From positions 35,931 to 99,930 of the forward strand of contig CAJQUW010006825.1 in assembly GCA_907163375.1 (NCBI GenBank): 64,000 bases of DNA, read 5' to 3'. Of the stretch, positions 30,386 through 41,473 are shown in pieces. This DNA is from Prostheceraeus crozeri (Eukaryota; Platyhelminthes; Polycladida; Euryleptidae). Position 1 is the first letter of the stretch. Each line of letters begins with the position of its first letter. The notes beneath the pieces are model-generated. The model worked only from the letters and a program-made list of their open reading frames with translations. It was not told the origin of the DNA and ran no database searches. A program made the position numbers and the translations under genes.

Positions 30386-32989
30386 ATGAATTCATTTATC
30401 ACTTTCATCCTCCATATCGCTTTTCTACGATCTTGTGAGCGACTTAATATCATACCAAGAGGATTAAGATTGCGTTCAAAGACCGCCGAAGCGCCTGAAT
30501 CAGATAGACTGAATAAAAAATGGAAAGCAAAAACTCATAAATTGGAGATGGAAATGGTTATTGATCTAAGATTACATTATGAAGAGCTGTGTTTTTCAAT
30601 TCCTAAGTGTGAAAGAACTATAAAGAATTCGACTCAACCATCCATTCGCCACATTTCTTTAAAAGTGAATAAACTAGTTCGATTATCCAACTTGCAATAT
30701 CGCGAAATGTACGATATTTTTATGAATGAATTTGATTCCATAAATTTCCGATTAACTCGTCCACGTAATCGACGCTTTTCTAGAAATAAAGCACCCCAAA
30801 GACCTAATCTCACTGTTACTGATGAAGAATTAAATCGCACAGTTATTTCTTTGTCCTCTTCTTACGAACTATCACGAGAAGAAAAATTAGTGTTGAATAA
30901 AGGACTAGGGTTTGCAATTAAGCCAAAAGAATTTGATCGCTTCGATTTACTTACAAGCGCATCGAAATACTGTGCACAATTGTTACAACATGACCAATCT
31001 CATGCTACGAAAGCATATGTAACTGCCATAAAGAAAGATGTTCAGCAGATCAAAGTAAGAAGATCACAAAGTAATTTCAGCAAAGAAGAATTTGACATTT
31101 TAAAGAATTTGAAAAAGAATAATGATATTGTAATAAAGCCTGCAGATAAGGGCCGAGTAGTCGTTGTTTGGAATAAATCAGATTATTGTACAGAAGCCTT
31201 TCGTCAACTCAATGATACCACAACTTATCGCAAGGAAGAGGTTGATCAAACTTCAATTCTCCGTGAAAAAGTTACCGACGAATTAGATAGACTTGTTCAA
31301 AATGGAAAACTCTCTTTAGAAACGGCTGAAAAAATAAAGCCGCCACTTTCACCAAGAACCTCTCTATTCTATTTACTTCCAAAAATTCATAAGAACATAA
31401 CTCCTTGTCCGGGTCGACCGATAGTATCCTCATGTAATGGAGTGACAGAAAAGTTGAGCTCCTATGTAGACTCTATTATCAAGCCCCTAGCCACGCAGGT
31501 CAAATCTTATCTCAAGGACACAACGGACTTCTTGACCAAACTTAATGCACTTTCTAGTAAAATGAATGAAGACTTTATTTTGGTTGTTGCAGATGTGTCT
31601 TCTTTGTATACTAAGATTCCTCACCAAGATGGACTGAAAGCATTGTACGAAGCTCTTGAAACCAGAACTGTTAAAGTCCCAAGTTCAAAAACTATATCAA
31701 AATTGGCACACATTGTTCTAACAACGAATACTTTCCAATTCTACAACAACTTTTTCACTCAGTTACAAGGCACGGCTATGGGTACAAAAATGGCTCCAAA
31801 CTACGCGATTATTTTTATGGATTGGTTCGAAAAACGTCTTCTATCAAATGCTATCCTTAATCCAATAGTGTGGTGGAGATATATCGATGACATTTTTATG
31901 ATCTGGACGCATGGATGGGAAACCTTGCAGCAGTTTGAAGATTATGCTAATAATTTCCATCCTTCTATTAAATTCGTCTTTGAAAAGAGTGATTCCGAAG
32001 TAAACTTTCTTGATACCAGAATTTCAAAGCACGGTGCCAATCTATCCACAGATTTATACACCAAGCCAACCGATACTCGTCAATATCTGCATTTTACTTC
32101 ATGTCATCCTATCGAGCATCGTTTGCCCATTGCTTATTCGCAAGCTCTAAGAATAAGGCGAATTTGTTCAGATGATCTTCAGGCGAGACATCATTTATAT
32201 GATCTCGAAGATGCTTTGGTGCGAAGAGGTTATCCAAGAGGTCGAGTACAAAATCAAATTCGGAAAGCTCTATCTAAAGACCGAAAATTGTTATTGGAGA
32301 AAAATAGCAAAGAAAATATTTCACCGACACCTACCTGGATTGCTCCGTATCATCCTTCAACGTATGCTGATATCAAGTTTATTGCGAAAAGACATGAACA
32401 CTTTCTTGTAGGAACTGGCATTACTGCTAAATTATGGTGGAAACCTCCCAGAAAACTAAATTCTCATTTGGTCTCTTCTCGTTTATATGATAAAACAGAT
32501 AATGCGTCATTTAACAACATTGGCATTGTTTCATCCTGCAATAACTCGCGCTGCAAAACCTGCGCCATGCTCTCAACTGAAACTGAAGTGTTATCGCCTA
32601 TCACTGAACTTTCTTATAACATCAAAGCTGCTAAAACAACATGCACATCATCAAACATCATTTATGGTCTAAGTTTTCGCAATTGTAATTTTTTATATGT
32701 AGGAGAAACCCAAAGAAGTTTGAGAGAAAGAATGACAGAACATCGATTTGACGTCCGCCATGGAGATGAAGAAAGGGTGGTTTCTCATCATTGTATAAAA
32801 CATCAACACCTGGAAGAAGATTTAAGGGTGACAATACTGAAAGAAATAAAAGGAAATGATCAACAACGAAAGGTGGAGGAACTAAAATTCATTAGCCAAC
32901 TAATGACTGACTGGCCTCATGGCCTTAATATGCAGCATGTGCTACAGAGGTCAGCGATCTATGAACCTAAATCTCCTACTTCCCTATGA
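30386..32989 (+). CDS. Penelope-like reverse transcriptase + GIY-YIG endonuclease, copy C
   Basis: The protein is identical to copy A over 867 residues, on the opposite strand. The upstream terminal region (30210-30385) begins with CTGAATAATTATTTC and contains CATTTCACTAAACTG close to the ORF. The 3' end stops at 33241 within the pseudo-LTR, compared with copy A. Together A and C form a large inverted repeat with copy B as spacer. Confidence 0.95.
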   Translation: MNSFITFILHIAFLRSCERLNIIPRGLRLRSKTAEAPESDRLNKKWKAKTHKLEMEMVIDLRLHYEELCFSIPKCERTIKNSTQPSIRHISLKVNKLVRLSNLQYREMYDIFMNEFDSINFRLTRPRNRRFSRNKAPQRPNLTVTDEELNRTVISLSSSYELSREEKLVLNKGLGFAIKPKEFDRFDLLTSASKYCAQLLQHDQSHATKAYVTAIKKDVQQIKVRRSQSNFSKEEFDILKNLKKNNDIVIKPADKGRVVVVWNKSDYCTEAFRQLNDTTTYRKEEVDQTSILREKVTDELDRLVQNGKLSLETAEKIKPPLSPRTSLFYLLPKIHKNITPCPGRPIVSSCNGVTEKLSSYVDSIIKPLATQVKSYLKDTTDFLTKLNALSSKMNEDFILVVADVSSLYTKIPHQDGLKALYEALETRTVKVPSSKTISKLAHIVLTTNTFQFYNNFFTQLQGTAMGTKMAPNYAIIFMDWFEKRLLSNAILNPIVWWRYIDDIFMIWTHGWETLQQFEDYANNFHPSIKFVFEKSDSEVNFLDTRISKHGANLSTDLYTKPTDTRQYLHFTSCHPIEHRLPIAYSQALRIRRICSDDLQARHHLYDLEDALVRRGYPRGRVQNQIRKALSKDRKLLLEKNSKENISPTPTWIAPYHPSTYADIKFIAKRHEHFLVGTGITAKLWWKPPRKLNSHLVSSRLYDKTDNASFNNIGIVSSCNNSRCKTCAMLSTETEVLSPITELSYNIKAAKTTCTSSNIIYGLSFRNCNFLYVGETQRSLRERMTEHRFDVRHGDEERVVSHHCIKHQHLEEDLRVTILKEIKGNDQQRKVEELKFISQLMTDWPHGLNMQHVLQRSAIYEPKSPTSL

Positions 32990-33135
32990 CTTTTGTGATT
33001 TCTATTTTTATGATATAGAATATCTTGGAATATATCTTAGAATATCTAGGTAGTCTATACATGCATATAAGGAATTTTTAAAACTGTTTGTCGTTTAAAA
33101 TTGTAGGGACTAAATGTCCTCTTTTTATATTTCTC

Positions 33136-33200
33136 CTGATGAAGATTGGTCAATCTCTGTCATCTTGTTGCCAATTGAAACCGGTAGAGACTGAATAATT
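33136..33200 (+). ncRNA. Candidate hammerhead-ribozyme motif in the Penelope pseudo-LTR
   Basis: CTGATGA (33136-33142) is followed by a possible stem (ATTGG...CCAAT), then GAAA (33177-33180) and the self-complementary ACCGGT. CTGANGA...GAAA is the hammerhead core and such ribozymes are known in Penelope-like terminal repeats. I cannot close stems I and III with certainty. Copies also lie on the minus strand near 25920-25950 and 28895-28930. Confidence 0.4.
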
Positions 33201-34325
33201 ATTTCAGTTTTTGATTTTTGCGACGTTTTGATCTTCTAAAAACATCAGGTAGTTGAGAAAGATTGGATTGTTGGTTTAAGTCCAAGTTTAAGAAATGATT
33301 TAGGTTACCTCGCTAGCGCCTTAACAAGCTATGATAATTTTAACGTTAATTACCACATAAGTGGTTATAAACAGTTAATATATCGAGAGGAAGCTTATTA
33401 TGTAGATCTTATTCCAAAAAATGAGAAGACGTTGGTGAAGAAGATTGTGATTAAGCCAAGAAAGACAAACATGACTCCTGAAACATTATTGAAGAAATTT
33501 AATTATCTCCTTCGAGTTGATGGTAAACAAGTGGCAACATTAACTTATATCAAATCATCTAATCATATTGCAATAAGTAAATTAAATGATGATGATCTAG
33601 TATTAGATTGTTCAAAAGATTTTCATCAGTTCTTACGACATCATTCTGCAGCTGTTCATGGAAAATTTGATATGCAACATTTACCATGTGAAAGGTCAAA
33701 TCAATTTGATACAGAATGGACCGTATCTTTATACAGAAAGTGTGTAGAGCCTTTAGGTGGTATCTTACATGAAACAATAGTGTTGATGCCTCGCATTATT
33801 ACTTCGGTTAAATTGGTTGTAGATTATTTAAATGAAGTGATTAATGAGCAACATATTTCATTTTCTGAAAAAGAAGGTACTTTGTCTCTCACTATAAGTG
33901 GAAAAGGTATTGAACTAATTATGGATAAAACTCTAATGGACATTTTGGGTTTTGATCAAAATATCTTTAAAATTGGTACTGTAACCAAAGCTAGCGCAGA
34001 CATGTCGCTATCGCGTCGTATTAACTATTTTCAGATATATTCCAATATTGGTGAAGATGTACGTGTGGGAGATGTTGAAGCTCCATTGCTAGCAATGATA
34101 CCATACCAGCCAAAAAGCTGCAGTATTTTATCTGAGCATACTTTCAAGAAATTGCATTATACAAAGCTGAAATCAAACTACATCCCACAAATTGATATTG
34201 CAATTTATGACGATGCTGGTGCGTTGATTCCTTTTCATAATGATGCTGTGACAAGTATCACACTCCATTTCCGAATGAAGAGTTAATGCAAAAGTATGCT
34301 AATATATTTTTCCAATGTGAATAAT

Positions 34326-35845
34326 ATGGAAAGTAAAAATAAGGAATCGTTTCTAATCTACTTGCCAGTAATGCTTCTATGAATAAATTTCCCAAAAATA
34401 TACCATCAGACTATCGAGTAGAATTAAATCGTCCACTACATTTAGAAGGTGAATGGGAGGTTGGCGTTTCTAGTATTTGCTATGATAGCAATATTCAGAA
34501 TGTGAATGATTTGGAAGAAATGATATTGACTCCTCGCACCCATGATGGAATAACGATGAATAATGCATTCCAGTTCCCATACAATTTAACATCAGATGGA
34601 AAGTGGAACTATGAATGGATTCAGATAAAATCAGATTATTATGAACCATTTGGGAATGAGAAAATTATTAAGGCGTTCAATAGTGGTAATACTTTCATCA
34701 TGAAGAATAAAAATCAGAAAGCTTATGAGTTTACTATCTATCATTGGAGTGGGAGACAGTTCCTTCGCTTTCATTCTTTTACTAAAGGTCTTACACTGAG
34801 GTTGGATAATGAATTCTATCCAAATCTCGGTGTTGGCCATGGACTACATCCAACGTCAATTGCTACTGCAAATGTTAAAAAAGTTTATTCAAATCGAATC
34901 AACAAATTTCATTATAGATTTAAAATATTTGATGAAGATGTTGTAGAATGTGAAGAACGCATCATTTTGAAAAAGCGTGGTGTTCAACCTTTATCACTTA
35001 TTGAGTTATTAAAACGATGGAATGAGACTGTGGGTAAGAAGTATGGAGAGAAAATTATGGCGGACAAAAATAAGTTGGTTATTCAGAAATATAATGACAA
35101 ACTTACAGTTTATTTCTCTCCAAGCTTGCGTCATTTTGTAAGACATCATACACCTATTATTGGAAGCGGTGTAGTGTATGCTTCTCATGAATATCACACT
35201 AAAGCTGATTCAGTTAATGATGAATGGTGGGTGGACATCTATGGTGATCGCATCAAGAAAATTTACCAGTCTTATGAAGAATCTAAAGTTGCTATCAATA
35301 TAATGCCGCGTCTATATCATACAGTTGAAAGCTTCATTCATGTAGTAAATCCTTATATACAACAGAAGTTGAAGCATGTGATGAAAAGTAAATATGATGT
35401 AAAGACACACCACATTTCGTTTTCAATTGAAAATCAACGCGTTGTTCTGAAACTGGGTGATGACATTTAATGTCAATTTAGTAAAAATTTGAAAAAACTC
35501 TTTGGTTTTTCAATGCTACAAACTGTGTTTACTGCTGCGCATACGATTGGTATAGAAACACCAATGACACTTGATGAACATGAACAGCACCTTTACATTC
35601 AAAGTGATTTGATTCTACCTATTTCTGTTGGTGAGAAAAAAGAATACATTTTACGTGATTTCATTCATGATAAAGACGCTTCATATGGAATAGTCGAGAA
35701 GATGTTTGAATCTATTTTCTATCATCCCATCGTCAAACAAACTATACCTTCTATTGCTATCAAAATTACCAATGGTTTACAAGAGTGCATCCATGTGAAA
35801 GATACTAAATCCCTCGTAACTTTATTGTTTCGGAAAACAAAGTGA
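34326..35845 (+). pseudogene. Virion protein of the WEVG type, copy 2, with frameshift and stop
   Basis: The ATG at 34326 opens 'SFLIYLP'. A one-base loss at about 34362-34368 moves the frame to 34379 onward: 'MNKFPKNIPSDYRVEL', then 'LEGEWEVGVSSICY'. The central region has 'LRHFVRHH' and 'DEWWVDIYGD', matching copy 1 'FHQFLRHH' and 'DTEWTVSLY', so the two genes are paralogues. An in-frame TAA (35468-35470) is followed by the same frame to 35845. AATAAA is at 35869-35874. Total about 505 residues. Probable minor capsid, penton or spike protein; specific role unknown. Confidence 0.7.
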
Positions 35846-36023
35846 AGTCATTGTGATATGTTTATTGAAATAAAAATATGTGTATGAAAAAGTCTTTTCA
35901 CAGATAAAGGGGGAATGAGCTGACTGTAGGCATATATTCACAAGGAAGTGCAATCTAAAGCGATACATAAAACAGCAATGTTTATCTACAGAAATCAACA
36001 TAAAAATACTAAGTTAAGGATGA

Positions 36024-39000
36024 TTATGCTAAGACGTCTCCTGAATGTGGTAGTGTGAGTTTAATTCTTTTGGGTGGTGGTATGTTTGTGTCAGGATGTC
36101 CATGTGGAAGAGATATGTTGTGTTCTAACCAGCACCTCTTATCCTCCCATGCTGAAAGCGCCCGTTTCCTAAAAGTATGAGTTATGATCTCATGCGACTT
36201 AGATTTTAAGATTGTCATTTTGACAAACGTTATATTTTTATTTCTATAGGCTTCCCTGAAATTTTTATGTTTCATGTTAGAGACCAATGATCTTGATATG
36301 CCTTTAGCGCACTTAATACTATCGTCTCTATCCTTTAATTTCATACTGTACATTTTTGGGCGGAGGAGAATCATTTCATCTATTTCCTTCCCTGCTGTCT
36401 CATCCTTAAAGCAGCCAAGTTTTGCCTTATTTTTGATGGAGTAGAGTGGGTGATCAGTAGGATAATTTGATTTATCAAAATATCTTTCTAAAGATTTTCC
36501 TACTTCATTGAAATTTAAATGTTTTTGAGTGGTAATACCTAAGAAGAAACTATCTGTATCACCACCCAACAAACGAACCTCTTTTACGAGAGGACATGGT
36601 TTTAGTATTTTATAAAAGAGTTGGTACATTTCAAGCTTAGAGTAATCTAGTACAGCTTGGCCAACATAGATGGGCTTGCACAACTCAACTTCAGATTTTA
36701 TCATTTTAACACCTACAAGGTCCTCATCGATAATGTCTCTATCGATGAATAGAGGTGATGAGACCAATTTCTTAAATTTTGTAACATCATTGACTAGTTT
36801 ATAGTTAAAACGTTTTCTAACATCCTCCATCGTCTTACCAAATAGACTATTATTCTTATACCTATAAAAATCCTTTTCAAAATTATTTTGGGCTAGTGCA
36901 CGTTTCTGGCTGTTGCTATCAATATATTGTTTGAGGAAGGCTTTCTGTCTAAATTTGATGATGCGGCGAACTCTTTTTAAAATCATACCCATTTCGAAAT
37001 AAAATTTTAAGATGCTAAGTGAACTAGATAGTTTTCCTTATCATATTGGGTGAGTAAAAGTTTGCGGCAAGGCTTATGGTCGGGTTGACCGCATGATTCT
37101 AAATCTTTATGAAATTGTTTCATAAAGTCGGAAAACATATCTTTGGTCACTTCACCTAATTCGGGTGCGAGTGGAAAATCTACGGTTTTATGTTTAATAT
37201 TATTTGGATAGATTAGATCTATCTCAAAATAATATCACCAATCACCTTCATCTGGAATTGCTAGTATGTTAGAAGGGTTGGAGAGATGCTGAATTTCACT
37301 ATCATCTAACCAGATAAACTCAGAGTGAGGGAGTGGTTTGGATAATGAACTACCATATAAATTATTTTGATCATAATACTTAAGATGAGTCTGATCATTG
37401 CCTACTAATTTTGATTTTAACCTATGTTTATTTACAAATGTGAGACCACCGCGAATTCCTCGCTCAAATAAATTATACATCTCCGGATCTTGTAAGAGAT
37501 GAATGGTCTCACCAGTCATTTTAAAAGCAGACTTAAATGACATGGCTGGCAGACTGACAAAGTGGACGGGATCTAACTTATCTTCTTCTAATGCCACTCG
37601 TCGAAACTCCTGAAATACATCAGCCAGCAAAAATACATCTAACTTAAGATAGGCAATCATATATTCGCCAAATGTATGGCAGTCAAATTTTATCCATGCA
37701 TCTTGTGCATGATCATAATCTTCGGTCTTACATTCTGCGCCGGTCAAATCATTTTTAAATTTATCTATGGGCGGAAGAGAAGTCTCGCCGAGTTTACTAA
37801 TCGCATCAAAATATGCATATGGAAAGACTCCTTTCCGTGAGATTTTGTGTTGGTGGAAGAGACTTTAGATTTTGTACGAGAGAGGCCAGTGATGCAGTCA
37901 TAAATTGGTAGGAATCTAAAAATTTTATATCAAAATAGACCGTCTTATTTCCTTTAGTTTAGTTAGTTAGTTAGGCACTTTTGCTGTCATGGCCATAAAC
38001 TTCTCTCTCGTTTGTGCTATTACATCAAGCTTCCACTCTTTCATTTGACCTAAACCTCCTTTTATTATCATATGGCTGTCGTAGCCCTTGAAATTATGGA
38101 AAATGACGTGTAATGTACGCCGTTTCATCCTAAGTGAAAAATTGCATTTTGAACATAGTGCGTTTCTAAATTTACCAGTGATGTGATTATGGTCGCGCAC
38201 TTTCTTAATCTTATCATCATCAAATGTTTTCCTATATTTGAGGCAAACGTTGCAACTATCAAATTTTGCTTGATCATCTGCTGTCATATGCAATGGTCTG
38301 CGATAGAGTTCACCATCATACTTTCGTTGAAATTTTACAGCCTGTTCGAGGAATTGTAGGAATTGGTAAGTACAATCCTCACCTTGCCAGACGTGCATTT
38401 TATTTTTTCTATTTTGGAAATGGTCATGCCATACTTCATAGCAGGAAATAGCTGCTGGCTTGTGGATGATATCATCGATATAGCATTCGATGTCAGCATA
38501 GATGACACGAAGAGGACTTAGTTCATCGCCATTCTCTCTATATGAAAACTCCTTATCTTTGGGCATGCGCTCCATTTGTAGTTTACCTCGCTTACACCAT
38601 TCGTAATGAGTTTCAAATTTGTTTTTACTCCTTAAGTTCCGAATGTATCTGTCACGGTAATAAATCTCTGATGAGCTAGAATTTCTTAAGTGGTGGTATA
38701 AGCGAGAAATTTTGGGAATACCGCAGTAGTGCCATTCCTCACTATCATCCTGTCTTACTAATAAAAGGTTGACAACGTGGTCATAACAACTCGAACGCGA
38801 GTTGTAGCGGACACCCTTCAATCCCTTTTCCCAAACATGGAGAACTATTTTGATGTTGTTCAATTTTTCAAATTTTTCTATATCTTTAATTTTCATATCG
38901 TCACTATTGCAGTCATCAAACTTTAATTCATTCTCCCACTGTTGATACTTACTCTTACGGTATCGGCTATACTGTACATCATTATAGTGGAGAATGGAGA

Positions 39001-39994
39001 GGACGGCATACTTAAAACATTGCGATTCGCAATCTACAGAAATGTCTGCTGCTTTATTTCTTAAATTTTACGGAAGTTTAAAGGAGCCTCGTCCAGAGTA
39101 GTTCTCTAATAAAGTGATTTTAATCATGGTGGTCTCAATACCATCAAAAACGAGACCACTATCACGCTCGTTAAATTTATCTATGTTTAATTTTAACCCT
39201 TGGATATGAAAATTTATCCAAGACTCGCAGTCTACAACTTCAGTTGCAGGAGAGGAGGGTATGTGAAACTCCAACCTCTCTACTATTTGACCAGTATGGT
39301 GGTCGATTTTTTCATATTTTATTTTGAGATAGATGAGCGCTTTCATTCTAAAATTGGCTAAATTGTTGAAGAGCGCACCAATCAAAGATGAATTTTGATG
39401 AAACCATTCTTCAAAGTCAGTAATGGTTTCTGAGGATTCCATCTGATAGTTCCTCACTAAATTATTTATCGACACTTCAGAGAGTCGGATAGAGGAGGTG
39501 CTGTTAGTATAACTATCGTCACTGTGTGTATGTCGAAGTCTATGTGAAGATAGTTCAAAATGTGACTCAAAAGACTGAATGCATAAATCGCAAGAAAAGG
39601 AGACATCGTTAACAGAATCATCCCCACCTTCGGAGATTGATGTTGACTTAGGTCTACAAACACCTCGCTTGATGTGTCGGACGAGATCACGCTTCCTCGT
39701 GAAGATGTGTCCACAGTCAGCACATTCCCGATCGTTGCATTCCCGCGACAATGTTGACATGGAGTCGCTGTTGTCATCCGACTCGCTCGAGATGGGACTG
39801 GTATCACCTGAAAGAGAAATCATTCTATCTCTGTTCAAGTCTCAGTGTATTGTTACAACCTACCTTGACTCAACAACTCTAAACTTTCCTCGAGAAGGGA
39901 GGGCGTTGGTGATGAAGTTGATGCCTGAAATTGAGGAAGATGCTATTAGCCACACGTTTGAGGGAGATGACTGATGAATTCCTTAACTTACCAT
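36024..39994 (-). pseudogene. polB: Protein-primed DNA polymerase B with N-terminal zinc fingers
   Basis: Start codon at 39994-39992 is an ATG-only exon end (GTAAGT donor). Exon 2 is 39924-39864, a 56-bp intron follows (donor GTAGGT, acceptor TTTCAG), and exon 3 starts at 39807. N-terminal C2H2 fingers are 'CADCGHIF..H' and 'CDLCIQSF..H'. Then come 'YADIEC' (Exo I, about 38490), 'CNVC...CSKCNF' zinc ribbon, 'FHNFKGYDSH' (Exo II), 'YLKLDVFLLADV' (Exo III), 'DQNNLYG' (motif A), 'NNSLFGKTMEDVRKR' (motif B), 'GGDTDSF' (motif C, about 36555) and 'RPKMYSM' (KxY-like). This is the Polinton DNA_pol_B_2 type. Breaks: TAA 39070-39068, stop 37969-37967 with frame changes there and near 37830, TGA 37237-37235, shift near 37003. 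It is inactive as it stands. Confidence 0.9.
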
Positions 39995-40282
39995 TTCAAC
40001 GAAATTATGTTTAAGGTTGATTCTTCAACAAGATAGAGACTTCACCCAAATAATACGTCTCAAATTTGGATTCTACTAGAGAGCAGCTCACTTGTACGCC
40101 TCAAATATAGAATTCGCTAGAGAACACTTTACTTACACGTCTCAAAGACAGAGTGAAATGACACGGATGTCACTTTACATATATATTTTCATATTCATCA
40201 TTCATTGGCTGTTGATTTTGATTGGTTGCTTGTTTATACTTAAGAATTAGGAAACATTTCAAAGTTATTATTCACAGTCAAC
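39865..40282. promoter_or_regulatory. Divergent promoter between polymerase and a small gene
   Basis: The polymerase leader (ATG at 39994) and the plus-strand gene at 40283 diverge. A TATA-like GTTTATACTTAAG (about 40230-40242) precedes the plus gene and TATATATGTAAAG read on the minus strand (about 40190-40175) precedes the polymerase. A CTCAAATTTGAG/CTCAAATATAGAATTC/CTCAAAGACAGAG series at 40050-40150 looks like degenerate ~45-bp direct repeats. Confidence 0.45.
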
Positions 40283-40732
40283 ATGACAAGCCCTCCAAAA
40301 ACAACGAACACAAAATTCTCTTCTCCATGCTCATCACCAAGGGCGCTCGTTGCACCAAACGCTCCAACAAAGGGGAAGGTGGAGAAGGTGTACCGACTCG
40401 ACAATATCAGAAAGTTGTCATTAGCAGCGGATGACGAAGAGGAGAGTGTATGTGAGAAGGAGTATCCCGACTTAACAGGCGTGAGGTGGAAGTATCTGCA
40501 GTACGATACTGATGATGTGATGGAGATCACCAGCACCAAATTCCTCCACCAATTATGGGAATGGTACACCCCTAACTCCCAGCCACGAACTATGGCGGAG
40601 TGGGAGTACATCGACATAGTGAGGCTCGCGGTAGAAGAACGATTGAAGCAAGTGAACTGTTTTTGTGATCTATGTGAAGCCAGACTCTGGGACGATATTG
40701 ACGATGAAGACCTTTTGAAATACATGCCATAA
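40283..40732 (+). CDS. Unknown acidic Polinton accessory protein (149 aa)
   Basis: The frame opens with a Ser/Pro/Thr-rich N-terminus and continues with an acidic central part ('AADDEEESVCEKEYPDL') and a C-terminal half rich in Trp and Asp/Glu ('FLHQLWEWYTP', 'CFCDLCEARLWDDIDDEDLL'). 'CFCDLCEA' could be half of a zinc site. AATAAA overlaps the stop (40731-40736). I do not recognise it. It occupies the accessory position near the right end. Confidence 0.6.
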   Translation: MTSPPKTTNTKFSSPCSSPRALVAPNAPTKGKVEKVYRLDNIRKLSLAADDEEESVCEKEYPDLTGVRWKYLQYDTDDVMEITSTKFLHQLWEWYTPNSQPRTMAEWEYIDIVRLAVEERLKQVNCFCDLCEARLWDDIDDEDLLKYMP

Positions 40733-41089
40733 TAAATTTTTATTTCGTATTATCTTTGCTTTCATACTGACTTACTTGAATGGGGCTTCAGTGGATGATT
40801 TAACCTTGTATACTTTTTCATTTGGAAATAGTAGCACACTTAGTTTAACTTGCAATTCTTATAACATTTCATATGGATTTCATATGTAGTGTTAAATAAA
40901 ATTTAGATAGCTTACACTTCTGATACAGGGATAGCAATCGACTGCGATCCATGTGTAAAGAGCTTGTTAGACTACGGAAGAGAGAAGTGTGTTATGTTGC
41001 GTGTGGCGCGTGAGTGTCCTCCCATTTCATTCCATTCATCAATTCATCTCATTGATAGAGACAGGTAGAACTCATCGTTCTCATAACGT

Positions 41090-41470
41090 ATGCAATGGAA
41101 AGTTTTAGGTAACCGTCGACAGTTGGCTAAATGTCGGCCTGGCGTGAATGCATATTACGTTGAGACAGAGGCAATCACTTGCAAACATGACGCAGAGAGG
41201 TTTAACAAGATTGACCATTGCCGAATGTCCCTTGCGGTATACATAGCTACGGGTTCCACCGCCGCCCTTTACAGGAACGCCTGTCGGAAGGAAGTATTAC
41301 ACTGAACTTCATTTGCAACGTTCAAGTTGACTGATAGCAGATTCAACTTAATGATAGTATTCGCCAGTCTGAAGACTGCCCAGGGCAAGCCGCGAGGAGG
41401 TTCTATCATGTCTTGCCCCATGGTGGCCCTTATCAGAGGCGTTTGTGGCGTTCTCGGGGTGTGGGATAGG
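41090..41470 (+). pseudogene. MQWK-type conserved accessory gene, Polinton 1 copy, stop-interrupted
   Basis: It is closely similar to the minus-strand 57932-57513 gene of Polinton 2. It starts 'MQWKVLGNRRQLAKCRPG' and includes 'CKHDAERFNKIDHCRMSLA' and, after a TGA at 41303-41305, 'FNLMIVFAS' and 'GGSIMSC'. The TGA corresponds to CGA (Arg) in the other copy, a C-to-T change at a CpG. Upstream sequence 40924-41089 is also conserved (AGGGATAGCAATCGACTGCG...) but has in-frame stops, so it may be a 5' leader. Downstream it runs into the antisense coiled-coil gene. Function unknown. Confidence 0.5.
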
Positions 41471-41473
41471 GAC

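Larger units (their letters stand above)
25770..33241. mobile_element. Penelope-like element cluster: tandem plus inverted copies
   Basis: Three copies are present: A (minus, 28746-25770, full ORF), B (minus, 30209-28747, 5'-truncated) and C (plus, 30210-33241, full ORF). A and C proteins are identical along 867 residues. Pseudo-LTR sequence separates A and B and ends C. Partial tandem and inverted copies with long, imprecise target duplications (16 bp here with one mismatch) are typical of Penelope-like elements. A/C identity indicates very recent insertion. Confidence 0.9.
25401..34286 (+). pseudogene. Virion protein of the WEVG type, copy 1, split by Penelope insertion
   Basis: The N-terminal part (25401-25769) has 'FYHILLSNAAANRF' and 'LNGKWGVGVTQLVY', the opening of a conserved invertebrate Polinton family ('FY..L.SN', 'L.G.WEVG'). 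The remainder (33258-34286) ends with 'QIDIAIYDDAGALIPFH' and 'ITLHFRM', the family's typical C-terminus. The Penelope cluster (25770-33241) lies between target duplications ACATCA[T/G]GTAGTTGAG; reading frame and sequence match on both sides, total about 465 residues. The family is probably a minor capsid, penton or spike component; the exact role is unknown. Paralogous to the next gene. Confidence 0.75.

Noticed and set aside
24300-39070. Stop-codon reassignment or readthrough in the Polinton
   Set aside because: All three stop codons occur as interruptions and frameshifts occur too, so ordinary decay explains it.
39466-39974. Plus- and minus-strand frames overlapping the polymerase N-terminus
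   Set aside because: They are shadows of the zinc-finger exon; the minus-strand spliced frame explains the region.
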